Positions 9,591 to 18,987 are shown, counted from the stretch's first letter. The stretch: 64,000 nucleotides of DNA from Bog-756 sp963829235 (GCA_963829235.1 CAWHIF010000003.1:992001-1056000); one strand, 5' to 3'. Notes: generated by a model from the letters alone, not told the origin. A program made the numbers and translations.

Positions 9591-10031
9591 TCAGTGCACG
9601 CCCTGTCCGGTGTTGAAGAAGAAGTTGACGATCCCCGGGCCGGCACCGATCAGCAGTGCCGCCAACCCGGAGATGAGTACGGCACGACGGCCGACGAAGC
9701 TTTGCTGATAGTTCTGCCCGTGTGACCCGAGCGCCCATGCTGCGGCACCGACGACCAGTCCGACCAGCGCCAGCGCCAGCGCCCACCCGTCGAGACCGTT
9801 CATGAGGTGCTGGAGGACGTTCCCACCCGGAAGTGCACTTGTGTCCGGGCTCAGTTGGAGGTTGGCGGAACCGGCCAGTAGTCCGTGGGCCCCGATCAGC
9901 GGGACCGGGTGGCCGAGGAGGAGGGCCAGAAGGCCGCGGCGGGGAAACGGATGAGCGGACAGCAGGCGCAGGTGGCCGGGTCGAGAGTTGAGGTGGGCGG
10001 AAAAACGGGCGGCTACGGAGGCTGATCTCAT
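9591..10031 (-). CDS. Small pilin-like (VirB2-type) membrane protein
   Basis: 146 residues. A basic, hydrophobic N-terminus that could act as a long signal sequence is followed by two membrane helices (about ALALALVGLVVGAAAWAL and AVLISGLAALLIGAGPGIV) separated by a GSHGQNYQQ loop. Small two-helix proteins with WALGSH-type loops precede TrbL-like genes in actinobacterial secretion clusters and are thought to be VirB2-like pilins. It is the first gene of the operon. The exact start is uncertain. Confidence 0.65.
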   Translation of the reverse strand: MRSASVAARFSAHLNSRPGHLRLLSAHPFPRRGLLALLLGHPVPLIGAHGLLAGSANLQLSPDTSALPGGNVLQHLMNGLDGWALALALVGLVVGAAAWALGSHGQNYQQSFVGRRAVLISGLAALLIGAGPGIVNFFFNTGQGVH

Positions 10032-10150
10032 GGAGGGCCACAGTACGTAACGCCAACTTCCCTTTCAATACTTTTCATGTTTTTTCATGATTTTTCTCTC
10101 ACCGGCGGCGAAGCGTCACGGCCCGGTCACCGGCCTGTCATGCTTAGGCG
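10032..10150. promoter_or_regulatory. AT-rich divergent promoter region
   Basis: This short region is strikingly AT-rich for the window, with TTTTCATG twice and T-runs at 10070-10105. On the minus strand a weak promoter can be drawn: TTGAAA (10068-10063), a 17-bp spacer, and TACTGT (10045-10040). That would leave a very short leader before the pilin-like gene. The histidine kinase reads away on the plus strand. The promoter call is tentative. Confidence 0.35.
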
Positions 10151-11389
10151 GTGAAGCCGTACGTGATCGGATACATCGCGCTGGGCGCCGTCGCCGTCCT
10201 CGCGGTGATCCTCGCCAACTGGCTGGGGCGGCGGGCCGGACGTCGGAGCCTGCAACAGCGCTTGACCGCCCTGTCCAACCGCCTGGGAGTCGAGCCGCCC
10301 GACGAGCGCGGCATCGAGCCCCTGCTCAGCCACCTCGAACGGGTGACCGGCGAGGCCGCCGAGGCGGTCACCGAGGCGAGTTCCGACTCCATCAGGCTGC
10401 GCAGGGCGCTCGACACGCTCCCCCAGGGTGTGATCGTCTGCGACGAAAATGGCGATGTGGCCTTCCGCAATGCCCGCGCCGTGGCCCTGATGAACAACCG
10501 CCACGGGGACGCCCTGGCGGCACAGGCGGTGACCGAGCTGCTGGAGAACGCATGGCAGGACGGATCTGCCGAGCGGACGCTGGATCTCTACGGCCCGCCC
10601 CGCCAGACGCTGACCGTACGGACGAGGCTGGTCGACGACGGGAGGCGGCCTCTCGGGGTGATCGCCATCATCGAGGACGTGTCCGAGCGGCGGCGGCTCG
10701 AGGAGATCCGCCGGGATTTCGTGGCCAATGTGAGCCACGAGCTCAAGACCCCGATCGGCGCCCTCGGCCTACTGGCCGAGACGCTCACCGTCGAGCCCGA
10801 CCCCATCGTCGCCCAGCGCCTGGCTTCCCGGATCAACACCGAGGCCTTCCGGGTCAGCCGTATCATCGACGACCTGCTCGACCTCAGCCGCATCGAGTCC
10901 GAAGAGGCCCCTCCCCGAGAACCCATCTACGTCAACCTGGTCATGGCGGAGGCCGTGGAACGGGTCAAGTCCGCCGCCGATCAGCGGCGCATTACCATCG
11001 AACTCGATGAGCCCGACCCGCCTGTACACGTGCTGGGCGACCGCCGCCAGCTGGTTTCGGCCATGCACAGTCTCCTCGAGAACGCTGTGACCTTCTCCTA
11101 CGAGGACTCCACCGTGCGGGTGGTGGGAAGCCAGTCCGGCAACGAGGTCAACCTGGCCGTGATCGACGTCGGCGTCGGGATCCCCACCCGCGACCTCGAG
11201 CGAATCTTCGAGCGCTTCTACCGGGTCGACCACGGCCGGAGCCGTGACTCGGGAGGGACCGGGCTCGGTCTCTCCATCGTCCGCCACGTGGCCAGCAACC
11301 ACCAGGGTCATGTCGAAGTCGATTCCCGCGAGGGCGAGGGATCCACCTTCACCCTCGTCCTCCCCTGTCCGCCGGAGTACTCGGCATGA
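10151..11389 (+). CDS. senX3: SenX3/PhoR-type sensor histidine kinase
   Basis: 412 residues from GTG 10151. One N-terminal membrane helix (about 7-24), a PAS-like domain (about 85-180, LPQGVIVCDENGDVAFRN), then the dimerisation box FVANVSHELKTP with phospho-accepting His196, and an ATPase domain with N (LLENAVTF), G1 (VGVGIP), F (FERFYR) and G2 (GGTGLGLSI) boxes. The single helix and PAS domain match SenX3, the phosphate-responsive kinase of mycobacteria, rather than two-helix PhoR. It overlaps the regulator gene by ATGA, so the pair is co-translated. No pst or phoU gene is in the window. Confidence 0.88.
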   Translation: MKPYVIGYIALGAVAVLAVILANWLGRRAGRRSLQQRLTALSNRLGVEPPDERGIEPLLSHLERVTGEAAEAVTEASSDSIRLRRALDTLPQGVIVCDENGDVAFRNARAVALMNNRHGDALAAQAVTELLENAWQDGSAERTLDLYGPPRQTLTVRTRLVDDGRRPLGVIAIIEDVSERRRLEEIRRDFVANVSHELKTPIGALGLLAETLTVEPDPIVAQRLASRINTEAFRVSRIIDDLLDLSRIESEEAPPREPIYVNLVMAEAVERVKSAADQRRITIELDEPDPPVHVLGDRRQLVSAMHSLLENAVTFSYEDSTVRVVGSQSGNEVNLAVIDVGVGIPTRDLERIFERFYRVDHGRSRDSGGTGLGLSIVRHVASNHQGHVEVDSREGEGSTFTLVLPCPPEYSA

Positions 11390-12192
11390 CCAAGAGCGTG
11401 AACAAGAAATCGGCGGAGCCCACCGACGTTTCCCAAACCAAGGTCCTGCTGGCCGAGGACGACGAGTCGTTCATCGATGCGCTGGTCATCGGATTGGCTC
11501 GCGAGGGGTTCGACGTGACTGTGGCCCGCGACGGGAACGAGGCTCTCCGGCTGTTCGCCGCCGACGAGCCCGATCTGGTCCTGCTCGATCTGATGTTGCC
11601 CCGACTGTCGGGCATCGACGTGTGCCGGTCGATACGGGCCCGTTCGACGGTGCCGATCATCATGGTCACGGCCAAGGGAACCGAAATCGACACCGTGGTC
11701 GGCCTCGAGGTCGGGGCGGACGACTATGTGGCCAAGCCCTACCGGCTCCGGGAGCTGGTTGCTCGCATGCGAGCCGTGCTGCGGAGGACCCCGGCGTTGG
11801 ACGAGGTGCACGCCGGCCGATCTCCGGCAGGCACCGGAGCCGCGTTGAACCACGCCAACAGCCACGACGGACCGGGCACCAGCGCCGTTCTCGAGGCCGG
11901 CGGGATCCAGATCGACCCGGACCGCCATCTCGTCTTCGTGCGGGGAACGGATGTCCATCTCAGGCGCAAGGAGTTCGAGCTCCTGTCCCTGTTGATGGAG
12001 AACGCCGGTCGGCTATTGACCCGCGACGTCCTCATCGACCGGATATGGGGATCCGACTACTTCGGTGACACGAAGACGCTCGACGTCCACATCAAACGGT
12101 TGCGCAGCCATGTCGAGGAGGACCCTTCGTCTCCCAAGCTGATCACCACCATCCGAGGGGTCGGCTACCGGTTCGAATCCCCCCGCGACTGA
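11386..12192 (+). CDS. regX3: RegX3/PhoB-type response regulator
   Basis: 268 residues. The receiver domain has the acidic pocket AEDDE near residue 24, phospho-acceptor Asp68 (LVLLDLM), and Lys117 in YVAKPYR. After a variable linker of about 45 residues comes an OmpR/PhoB winged helix ending KLITTIRGVGYRFE. Partner of the SenX3-like kinase; the family controls phosphate-starvation genes. The linker between receiver and effector is longer than usual. Confidence 0.9.
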   Translation: MTKSVNKKSAEPTDVSQTKVLLAEDDESFIDALVIGLAREGFDVTVARDGNEALRLFAADEPDLVLLDLMLPRLSGIDVCRSIRARSTVPIIMVTAKGTEIDTVVGLEVGADDYVAKPYRLRELVARMRAVLRRTPALDEVHAGRSPAGTGAALNHANSHDGPGTSAVLEAGGIQIDPDRHLVFVRGTDVHLRRKEFELLSLLMENAGRLLTRDVLIDRIWGSDYFGDTKTLDVHIKRLRSHVEEDPSSPKLITTIRGVGYRFESPRD

Positions 12193-12227
12193 CCGGCTCG
12201 GGCGACCGACCGGCTCGGGCGACCGAC

Positions 12228-12247
12228 CGGCCGTCGACTGACGGCCG
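12228..12247. terminator. Hairpin between convergent regX3 and serS
   Basis: A perfect 8-bp stem CGGCCGTC/GACGGCCG with a GACT loop sits between the stops of convergent genes. It lacks a T-tract, as is common in high-GC actinobacteria. Just upstream, GACCGGCTCGGGCGACC is directly repeated. Confidence 0.6.
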
Positions 12248-12287
12248 TCGAGCTGACCGGACCGGGGCCTCGGCTGGTCCGGCGGGA

Positions 12288-13576
12288 TCAACCCCTCGCC
12301 GGAATCACGACCTCGCCCCGTAGGTACGGGCGGAGCACCTCTGGGAGCACGACCGAACCGTCGGCCTGCCGGCCCGTCTCCACCAGCGCGGCCCAGATCC
12401 GGGCCCAGGCCAGCGCCGAACCGTTCAGGGTGTGCACGAGCACCGGTCCGCCGCCACCTTTCGGCCGGTAGCGGATGTTCGCCCGCCGCGCCTGGTAGTC
12501 GGTGCACCAGCTGACCGACGAGACCTCCAGCCACTGGTCCACACCCGGGGAGTAGACCTCGAGGTCGAAGGTGCGGGTCGCCGAGGGGCCCATGTCGCCG
12601 GCACAGAGATCGAGAACCCGGTAGCGGAGCCCGAGAGCGACCAGGACGCGCTCGGCCCGGGAGACCATCTCCGCAAACAGGGCCGGGGCCTGGTCGGGAG
12701 TGGCGAAGGCGAACAGCTCCACCTTGTCGAATTCGTGCACCCGCAGGAGACCCCGGGTGTCACGACCGGCGGCACCGGCCTCCCGACGGAAGCAGGAGGT
12801 GGCCGCGGTCAGGCGCAGCGGCAGCTCGGCCTCGTCCAGGATCTCACCACGCCACATCGAGGCCAGCGGAACCTCCGCCGTCGGGATGGCCCAGAGGTCG
12901 TCGCGTTCGATGTGATAGGCGTCCTCTTCGAATTTCGGGAGATGTCCGGTCGACACCATGGTCTCGGTGAGGACCATCGTCGGTGGCCGGACCTCCTCGA
13001 ATCCGTCGGCGTGGCTGTCGAGGGCGAAGGAGGTCAGGGCCCGCAGCAGGCGCGCCCCGAAACCCCGGAACAGCGGGAACATCGACCCCGAGAGCTTGGC
13101 TCCCCGCTCCATGTCCAAGATGCCGAGCTCCGTCCCGATGTCCCAGTGCGGCACCCGCTGGGCGTCGGTGTAGTCGGGCTCGGTGTCGGGCCACGACCTC
13201 GCCACCACGTTGTCCTCGGGCTCGAGGCCGTCGGGGGCCTCGGGCGACGGGAGATTGGGCAGGTAGAGCAGGGCCTGGCGCACCTCGTCCTGGGCGGCGT
13301 CGGCCTCCACCCCGAGAGTGCGCTCCTCCTCCCCGATCTCCCGGCTGCGCCCTGCCAGTTCGTCGGCGATCGGGATGTCGCCCGCCCGCCGGGCCTCCCC
13401 GACCTTCTGGACAGGGCTTTGATCTGTGCCCGGAGCTCGTCCCGCCGACCGATGGCCCGGCGTGCCGCCTCGTCGAGCTCGGCCAGACGGTCGACCTCGC
13501 CCGGATCCACTCCCCGGCGCGCCAGGGCGGCCTTCACCGACGCGCGGTCGTCTCTCACCATGCGGATATCGATCAT
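12288..13576 (-). CDS. serS: Seryl-tRNA synthetase, one frameshift
   Basis: Charges tRNA-Ser with serine in the cytoplasm. ATG 13576 begins MIDIRMVRDD and the coiled-coil arm (about 30-100). The class II core has motif 2 (TSCFRREAGAAG...GLLRVHEF) and motif 3 (LNGSALAWARIWAALVE). The frame breaks at about 13410: coding-strand TCCAGAAGGTC should read TCCCAGAAGGTC (Ser-Gln-Lys-Val), so one base of a short homopolymer is missing. After that correction the length is about 430 residues, normal for the family. An inactive serS would be lethal unless another copy exists, so a sequence error is the likely cause. Confidence 0.92.
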
Positions 13577-13604
13577 GACGGTGACAACGGTAGCGTGACC
13601 CCCC

Positions 13605-14744
13605 GTGGACGACGCCATCACTCCGGCACGCGCCCCCGCGGTCGTCTGCGAGGACGTGGTCATTCGCTACGGCGACACCGTGGCTGTGAACCGGCTCTCC
13701 TTCTCCGGGCGGGCCGGGGAGGTGGTGGCCCTGCTCGGGCCGAACGGCGCCGGGAAGACGAGCACGGTCGAGGCCCTGGAGGGTTACCGGGCTGTTGACA
13801 GCGGCTCGCTACGCGTCCTCGGCCTCGACCCCCGCCGCGACCATGCCGCGCTGGTTCCCCGTATCGGCGTGATGCTGCAGCGCGGCGGCGTCTATCCGAT
13901 GCTCGGGTCGAGCCAGGTCCTGCACCTCTTCTCCCGGTACTACGACGACCCCGAGGACCCCGACATGCTGATCGAGCTGGTCGGACTCGACGCGGTCCGC
14001 CGAACTCCGTGGCGACGCCTGTCCGGTGGCGAGCAGCAGCGGCTCTCGCTGGCCCTGGCCCTGGTCGGAAAGCCCGACGTGCTCTTCCTCGACGAGCCGA
14101 CGGCCGGCGTCGATCCCGAGGGCCGGCTCGCGGTCCGTTCCATCATCGCGGCCCAGCGCGACCGGGGCATCTGCGTGATCCTCACCACCCATGAGCTGGC
14201 CGAGGCCGAGCGCCTGGCCGACCAGGTGATCATCATCGACCGTGGGCGCATCCTGGCCGAGGGCACGCCGTCGGACCTGGCGTCGGGGAGTGCCGACGGC
14301 TCGATCCGGTTCACCGCCGCGCCCGGGATCGACACCGGGTTACTGGTCGGCGCACTGACCGACAGCTTCGGGAGGGGCGCCGTGCTCGCCGAGGATCCCC
14401 CCGGCTCGTACCGGCTCGCGCCCCCGAACGGGGCGGCCACACCCGCGGTCATCGCCGTCCTGGCCGGGTGGCTGGCCGAACGCGACCTGGCGCTGGGCGA
14501 TCTTCGCACCGGTCGGTCGCTCGAGGAGGCCTATCTGGCCATCACCGGCTCACGGGACGGGCCCGAACCGGTGGATGCGGAATCATCGGACGCGGAAACG
14601 GCCGGGGACACCGGGGACACCGGGCAGTCCGGCCCGGCCGGCCGGGCCGGACGGTCTGAGCGGAACCGGCGGGGCAGGGGAACCCAGCGGAGCCAGCAGA
14701 GCCGGCAGAGCCAGCGGAGCCGGTCGCGGGATGAGCGCCGGTGA
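13605..14744 (+). CDS. ABC-2 exporter ATP-binding protein
   Basis: Starts at GTG 13605, divergent from serS. Walker A GPNGAGKTS, Q-loop GVMLQRGG, signature LSGGEQQ, Walker B VLFLDEPTAGVD and switch His in ILTTHEL are all intact, so the subunit should hydrolyse ATP. The family (DrrA/CcmA-like) drives export through an ABC-2 permease, here the overlapping next gene (GTGA). The last ~65 residues are a Gly/Ser/Arg/Gln tail of low complexity that is absent from typical homologues. The position beside cta genes is common in actinobacteria, but the substrate is unknown. Confidence 0.9.
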   Translation: MDDAITPARAPAVVCEDVVIRYGDTVAVNRLSFSGRAGEVVALLGPNGAGKTSTVEALEGYRAVDSGSLRVLGLDPRRDHAALVPRIGVMLQRGGVYPMLGSSQVLHLFSRYYDDPEDPDMLIELVGLDAVRRTPWRRLSGGEQQRLSLALALVGKPDVLFLDEPTAGVDPEGRLAVRSIIAAQRDRGICVILTTHELAEAERLADQVIIIDRGRILAEGTPSDLASGSADGSIRFTAAPGIDTGLLVGALTDSFGRGAVLAEDPPGSYRLAPPNGAATPAVIAVLAGWLAERDLALGDLRTGRSLEEAYLAITGSRDGPEPVDAESSDAETAGDTGDTGQSGPAGRAGRSERNRRGRGTQRSQQSRQSQRSRSRDERR

Positions 14745-15483
14745 CGCCGCTCACCGCCCAGTTCCGGGCCGAGCTGACCATGATCTTCACCAACGGTGAG
14801 ACCCTCTTCCTCACGCTGGGCATACCGGTGGTGTTCCTGGTCTTCTTCTCGGGGGTCCACGTGCTCCCGACCGGGACCGAGCACCCCGTCGACTTCCTGG
14901 TGCCCGGGCATCCTGGCCCTGGCGGTCATGTCGACGGCGATGACCGCTCTCGGCATCGGCACCGGCTTCGAACGCGGGTACGGCGTGCTGAAGCGCCTGG
15001 GTGCCACCCCGCTCGGCCGACCGCGCCTGTTGGCGGCCAAGATCATGGCCATCACCGCCGTGGAGCTCGTCCAGGCCGCGGTACTGGTGTCGGTGGGATT
15101 CGGCCTGGGGTGGAACCCGGGGGGACCGGCCGGAGCCGGTGCCCTGGTCGGAGCGGCCATCGGAGCCATGGTGCTCGGGACCGTCGCCTTCGGAGGCATC
15201 GGGCTGTTCCTGGCCGGGAGGCTGAAGCCGCTGGTCAACCTGGCCGTGGTCAACGGGCTCTTCGTCGTCCTGCTGCTGCTCGGAGGGATGCTCATCCCAC
15301 TGGGCAAGCTCCCGGGGTGGCTGGCCGACATCGCCCGGGTGCTGCCCGGCCTCCGCCCTGGCCGATGCGTTGCACGGCACCCTCGGGCATGGCACGCCGG
15401 TCACCGGCCGGGGACTGGATCGTGCTGGTCGTCTGGGCAGTGGCGGCGCCGGTGGCGGCCGGGCTCACCTTCCGTGGGAGTGA
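14741..15483 (+). CDS. ABC-2 permease, multiple frameshifts
   Basis: Six membrane segments can be traced across three frames: LFLTLGIPVVFLVFFSG, then ILALAVMSTAMTALGIGTGFERGYGVLKRLG (in two pieces), VGAAIGAMVLGTVAFGGIGLFLAG, LAVVNGLFVVLLLLGGMLIP and DWIVLVVWAVAAPVAAGLTF. Needed corrections are near 14910 (GGGCATCC for GGGATCC), 15350, 15412 (a GGGG run for GGG) and 15476. The corrected end is TGA 15481-15483. It is the membrane partner of the upstream ATPase. Four indels in 740 bp is the highest density in the window. Confidence 0.8.
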
Positions 15484-16133
15484 GCCGCCGTGCTCGGAGC
15501 CGGCCTGCGCCGACCCGTCAGCCGCAGTCGCCGGGCAGCCAGACGCTTCAGCCACTGCTCCAGCACCGCCGGCTTCAGGGCCCCGCGCACATGGCCGATG
15601 ACCGTGCCGCCGGCACCGATGAAGAAGGTCTGGGGGTCGCCGTAGATCCCGTAGAGACCGGTGCTCACCTGGCCGTCGTCGGTCGACCACCGGATAGGTG
15701 ATCCCCGCCTTCTGCACGAAGGGGACGGCGCTCGACGTCGGGTCGAGGGTATCCACGCCGATGAACTGGATCTTCGATCCCTTGGCCTGCTCGGCCTCGG
15801 CGGTCCGGGCCAGCAGCGGGGTCTCCTCCCGGCAGGGTTCGCACCACGAGGCGAAGAAGTTGAGCACCACCGGACGGTGCCGGTCCTTGCCCAGGGCATC
15901 GAGGTCGACCGGGGGCCCCCGGTCAGGGACGGGAGCGTGAAGTCGGGCGCCGCGGTACCGAGCCGGCCGGGCCGGGTCCGGACCCGGACCTCGATCGGGG
16001 CCGAGCCCGACGAAGAGGACCACGGCCAGCGCGACGGCGATGACCGAGCCGATGAGGAGCGCAGCCGGAGGCGCCTCGGGGCGGTGCCGGTGCCGGTGGT
16101 GCCGGCCTGCACGGTCGGTGGGGCCCGGCGCAC
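15465..16133 (-). CDS. TlpA/ResA-like thiol-disulfide oxidoreductase, multiple frameshifts
   Basis: Pieces in different frames reconstruct one membrane-anchored thioredoxin-fold protein: a GTG start at 16133, a helix AALLIGSVIAVALAVVLFVG, the segment GTAAPDFTLPSLTG, the redox centre VVLNFFASWCEPCREE, a cis-Pro region DPQTFFIGAGGTVIGHV and a basic tail. Shifts fall near 16070, 15920-15970 and 15670-15690. ResA/CcmG proteins reduce apocytochrome c haem-site cysteines outside the membrane. The position next to ctaB/ctaA fits a cytochrome maturation role, but no ccs genes are in view. The C-terminal end is uncertain and may overlap the permease gene. Confidence 0.75.
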   Translation of the reverse strand: MRRAPPTVQAGTTGTGTAPRRLRLRSSSARSSPSRWPWSSSSGSAPIEVRVRTRPGRLGTAAPDFTLPSLTGGPRSTSMPWARTGTVRWCSTSSPRGANPAGRRPRCWPGPPRPSRPRDRRSSSSAWIPSTRRRAPSPSCRRRGSPIRWSTDDGQVSTGLYGIYGDPQTFFIGAGGTVIGHVRGALKPAVLEQWLKRLAARRLRLTGRRRPAPSTAAHSHGR

Positions 16134-16155
16134 CTTCGTCGATCGGGAGTACCGG

Positions 16156-17064
16156 TCAATGCTTGGTGAAGATGTCGACCGCCATCACCACGAAGAGCAG
16201 GGTGAGGTAGGTGATCGAGTAGCTGAACAGCTGCATGGCCGCCTTCGGGGTGGCCCGTTGCCAGAGCCGCAGCGGCCAGGGCGACGAACACCACCCCGAG
16301 CACCGAGGCCGACACCACGTAGACGACACCGAGCTGGGCCACCGCGGCCAGCAGCAGGGACACCGCCACCAGGACCACGCTGTAGAGGAGGATCTCCCGG
16401 GCGGTCCGCTTGAAGGTGGCCACCGCCGGCAGCATGGGTACGTTGGCCGCCTGGTAGTCGTCCTTGTACTTGACGGCCAGCGCCCAGAAGTGGGGCGGCG
16501 TCCACACGAAGATGATGGCGAACATCACCACCGGGGTCCACGAGAGGCTGTCGGTCACCGCCGCCCACCCGACCAGGACCGGTACCGCGCCGGCCGCCCC
16601 GCCGATGACGATGTTCTGGCTGCTGGTGCGCTTCAGCCACAGCGTGTAGACGAAGACGTAGAAGAGCGTGGCCGAAATGGCCAGGGCCGCGGACGAGCAG
16701 GTTGACCCAGGCCCACAGCTCGACGAAGGCCACCACCTCGAGGGCGATGGCGAAGATCGAGGGCGTTGCGGGGGGTGACCGCCCCGGTGACCAGCGGGCG
16801 GTTGCGGGTCCGGTGCATGAGCTTGTCGATGTCCCGGTCGACGAACATGTTGATGGCGTTGGCGCCGCCGGCGGCCAGGGCCCCGCCGAGCAGGGTGGCG
16901 ACCATCAGCCAGAGCCGGGGGAGGCCCCGCTGGGCCACGATCATGGTGGGCAGGGTGGTGATCAGGAGGAGCTCGATGATCCGCGGCTTGGTCAGCGCCA
17001 CGTAGGCGCCGATCGCGGGCTCTGACCGGAGGACGCGGGGCAGGGCCACCGCGGGAAGTGCCAT
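16156..17064 (-). CDS. ctaB: Protohaem IX farnesyltransferase (haem O synthase), frameshifted
   Basis: Transfers farnesyl to haem B to make haem O for cytochrome oxidase. ATG 17064 begins MALPAVALPRVLR. UbiA-family signatures are present: NMFVDRDIDKLMHRTRNRPL (the Asp-rich site) and DYQAANVPMLPAVA. Membrane segments are spread over three frames, with shifts near 16760, 16695 and 16255. The true C-terminus reads FSYSITYLTLLFVVMAVDIF and stops at 16156. Divergent from ctaA with about 100 bp between starts, as in many actinobacteria. Confidence 0.9.
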
Positions 17065-17164
17065 GGCCGACACAATAGTGCCAACCCCGGCCAGGGCGTC
17101 CCGCCGGCGACCCGGGCCTCCCAGGCCGGCGGGCCCGGCGCCGGGCCGGTACCATACGGAGACG

Positions 17165-18139
17165 GTGTCCTCCCTGCGTATCGGCCCTCGCCCCTTCCTC
17201 CTCCTCTGCCGGTTCACCCTGGCCACCGTGGTGCTCAACATCGTGACCGGTGCCGCCGTCCGGCTCTCCGACTCGGGGCTCGGCTGCCCGGACTGGCCGA
17301 CCTGCTCCCAGCACCACCTGACCCCGCCGCTCAGCCTCCATCCGCTGATCGAGTTCGGCAACCGGGTGGTGGTGGCGCTGCTGGTGGTGGCCTGCGCCAT
17401 CACCGTCGTCGCCGCCTTCCTGCGGCGTCCGGCCCGGCGCGACCTGCGGTGGCTGTCGGCCGGCCTGATCCTCGGGGTCATCGGCGAGGCGGTGCATCGG
17501 GGCCTTCGTCGTCTACTCCAAGCTCAACGCCTACGTGGTCATGACCCACTTCATGGTGGGGATGGCCCTGCTGGCGGTGGCGGTGGTCCTGACCCTCGAG
17601 GCCGGCCACCGCCGGGCCGGGGCACCCTGACCGTGACCCGGGGCGCCCTGTGGCTGACCCGGGTGCTGCTCGGGCTGATCGTGGTGGTGCTGGCGGCCGG
17701 GGCCGCCACCACCGGGACCGGCCCCCACGCCGGGGGCAAGGGGGCCAAGCGGATCCCCCTCGGGCTCGAGGACATGACCCGGATCCATGCCGAGATCGTG
17801 CTCACCCCGGTGCCGGTGCTGCTGGTGCTGCTCTGGGTGCTGTGGCGGTCCGACGCCCCCGCCCGCGTCCAGGACGCCGGCCGGATCCTGCTGGCCGTCA
17901 TGGTCGTCCAGGGGATCATCGGCTACACCCAGTTCTTCACCCACCTGCCGGCGGTACTGGTCGGCATCCACGTGTTCGGGGCCACGATGGTCTGGTCCAC
18001 CGCCCTGTGGTTCCACCACGGACTGTCCGACCACCGGCCCGAGCCGGCCGACGGGCCGGGCCCGGGGCCGTGCCCGGAGCCGGATGTGGTCGCGTCGGCC
18101 CGGGGCTCCGATCCCGACGCCGTGCGGGAGCCGGTGTGA
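17165..18139 (+). CDS. ctaA: Haem A synthase, frameshifted
   Basis: Converts haem O to haem A in the membrane. GTG 17165 is chosen because it leads into the first helix and the signature RLSDSGLGCPDWPTCSQ; the frame is open further upstream but overlaps ctaB. The middle reads GAFVVYSKLNAYVVMTHFMV in a second frame, then the first frame resumes with GAATTGTGPHAGG and IHAEIVLTPVPVLLVLL. Shifts are near 17495 and 17620. The two-repeat, eight-helix layout with paired histidines fits CtaA. A Pro/Gly-rich tail ends the protein. Confidence 0.9.
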   Translation: MSSLRIGPRPFLLLCRFTLATVVLNIVTGAAVRLSDSGLGCPDWPTCSQHHLTPPLSLHPLIEFGNRVVVALLVVACAITVVAAFLRRPARRDLRWLSAGLILGVIGEAVHRGLRRLLQAQRLRGHDPLHGGDGPAGGGGGPDPRGRPPPGRGTLTVTRGALWLTRVLLGLIVVVLAAGAATTGTGPHAGGKGAKRIPLGLEDMTRIHAEIVLTPVPVLLVLLWVLWRSDAPARVQDAGRILLAVMVVQGIIGYTQFFTHLPAVLVGIHVFGATMVWSTALWFHHGLSDHRPEPADGPGPGPCPEPDVVASARGSDPDAVREPV

Positions 18140-18159
18140 CCGGCCGTGCCGGAGCCGGT

Positions 18160-18496
18160 GTGAGCGTGGTCGCGGGGCCGAGTGGCCGCCTCGCGGTCGC
18201 CCGCCAGGTGGAGGCACCGCCGGTGGAGGCCGAGCGCACCGACCTCGACGAGGCGCAGCACCGAGCGGCCGTGGCTGGTCATCGTCTGGAACGACCCCAT
18301 CAACCTGATGTCGTTCGTCACCTTCGTGTTCCAGAAGCTGTTCGGCTACTCGAAGGAGAAGGCGACCAAGCTCATGCTCGACGTCCACCACAAGGGCCGG
18401 GCCGTGGTCTCCTCGGGAACCCGCGAGCGGGCCGAGCTGGACGTCTACCGGCTCCACGAGCACGGGCTGTGGGCCACCATGGAACCCTCCACGTGA
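18160..18496 (+). CDS. clpS: ClpS adaptor protein, one frameshift
   Basis: Delivers N-degron substrates to the ClpA/C-ClpP protease. The core is unmistakable: VIVWNDPINLMSFVTFVFQK, then KATKLMLDVHHKGRAVV and LHEHGLWATME. A flexible N-terminus (EAPPVEAERTDLDEAQ) lies in another frame, so an indel near 18260 joins them. Start GTG 18160 or 18166 is likely. The stop overlaps the DUF2017 start as GTGA, the usual actinobacterial pairing. Confidence 0.9.
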
Positions 18497-18987
18497 GCGC
18501 ACCCATCCGGCGCCGGCGCGACGGCCGGTACGCCATCAAGCTCGACCCCAGCGTCCGGGCCGTGCTGGTGACGATGTCCGAGCAGCTGGCCCCGACCCTC
18601 GGCCCGGACGAGCCGATGACCCGTCGGCTCTTCCCGCCGGCCTACGCCGGCGACGACGAGCAGGGCGCCGAGCAGGAGTACCGCAACCTGGTCGACAACG
18701 CGCTGGTCAACCACCACCGGCAGGCCTTCGCCGTCATGGCCGAGACGGCCCAGGCCGACATCCTGACCGAGTCCGAGCTCAACGCCTGGCTGTCGGCCGT
18801 CGGGTCGCTCCGCCTGGTGCTCGGCACCCGCCTCGACGTGAGCGAGGACATGGTGGCGCCCGACCCCGAGGACCCGACGGCGCCCGAGTACGCCCTCTAC
18901 GAGCTGCTCGGCCAGCTCCAGTACCTCATGATCGAAGTGCTGGCGGCCGAGCTGCCCGACGAGGGTCGGCCCGAAGGGGTCCTGTGA
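18493..18987 (+). CDS. DUF2017 family protein
   Basis: 164 residues from GTG 18493, overlapping clpS by 4 bp. A mostly helical soluble protein with VDNALVNHHRQAFAVMAET and LNAWLSAVGSLRLVLGTRLDV segments. DUF2017 proteins follow clpS in actinobacteria; their function is not known, but strict pairing and translational coupling suggest a link with Clp proteolysis. Confidence 0.85.
   Translation: MSAPIRRRRDGRYAIKLDPSVRAVLVTMSEQLAPTLGPDEPMTRRLFPPAYAGDDEQGAEQEYRNLVDNALVNHHRQAFAVMAETAQADILTESELNAWLSAVGSLRLVLGTRLDVSEDMVAPDPEDPTAPEYALYELLGQLQYLMIEVLAAELPDEGRPEGVL

Noticed and set aside
2631..10031. Integrative conjugative element
   Set aside because: No integrase, relaxase, attachment-site repeats or GC shift are seen, and the nearest tRNA genes (19.0-19.3 kb) are not flanked by repeats of their 3' ends. 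The cluster is described only as secretion-like.
12288..13576. Programmed frameshift in serS
   Set aside because: No slippery heptamer or downstream fold is evident and no serS is known to use recoding; a missing homopolymer base is simpler.
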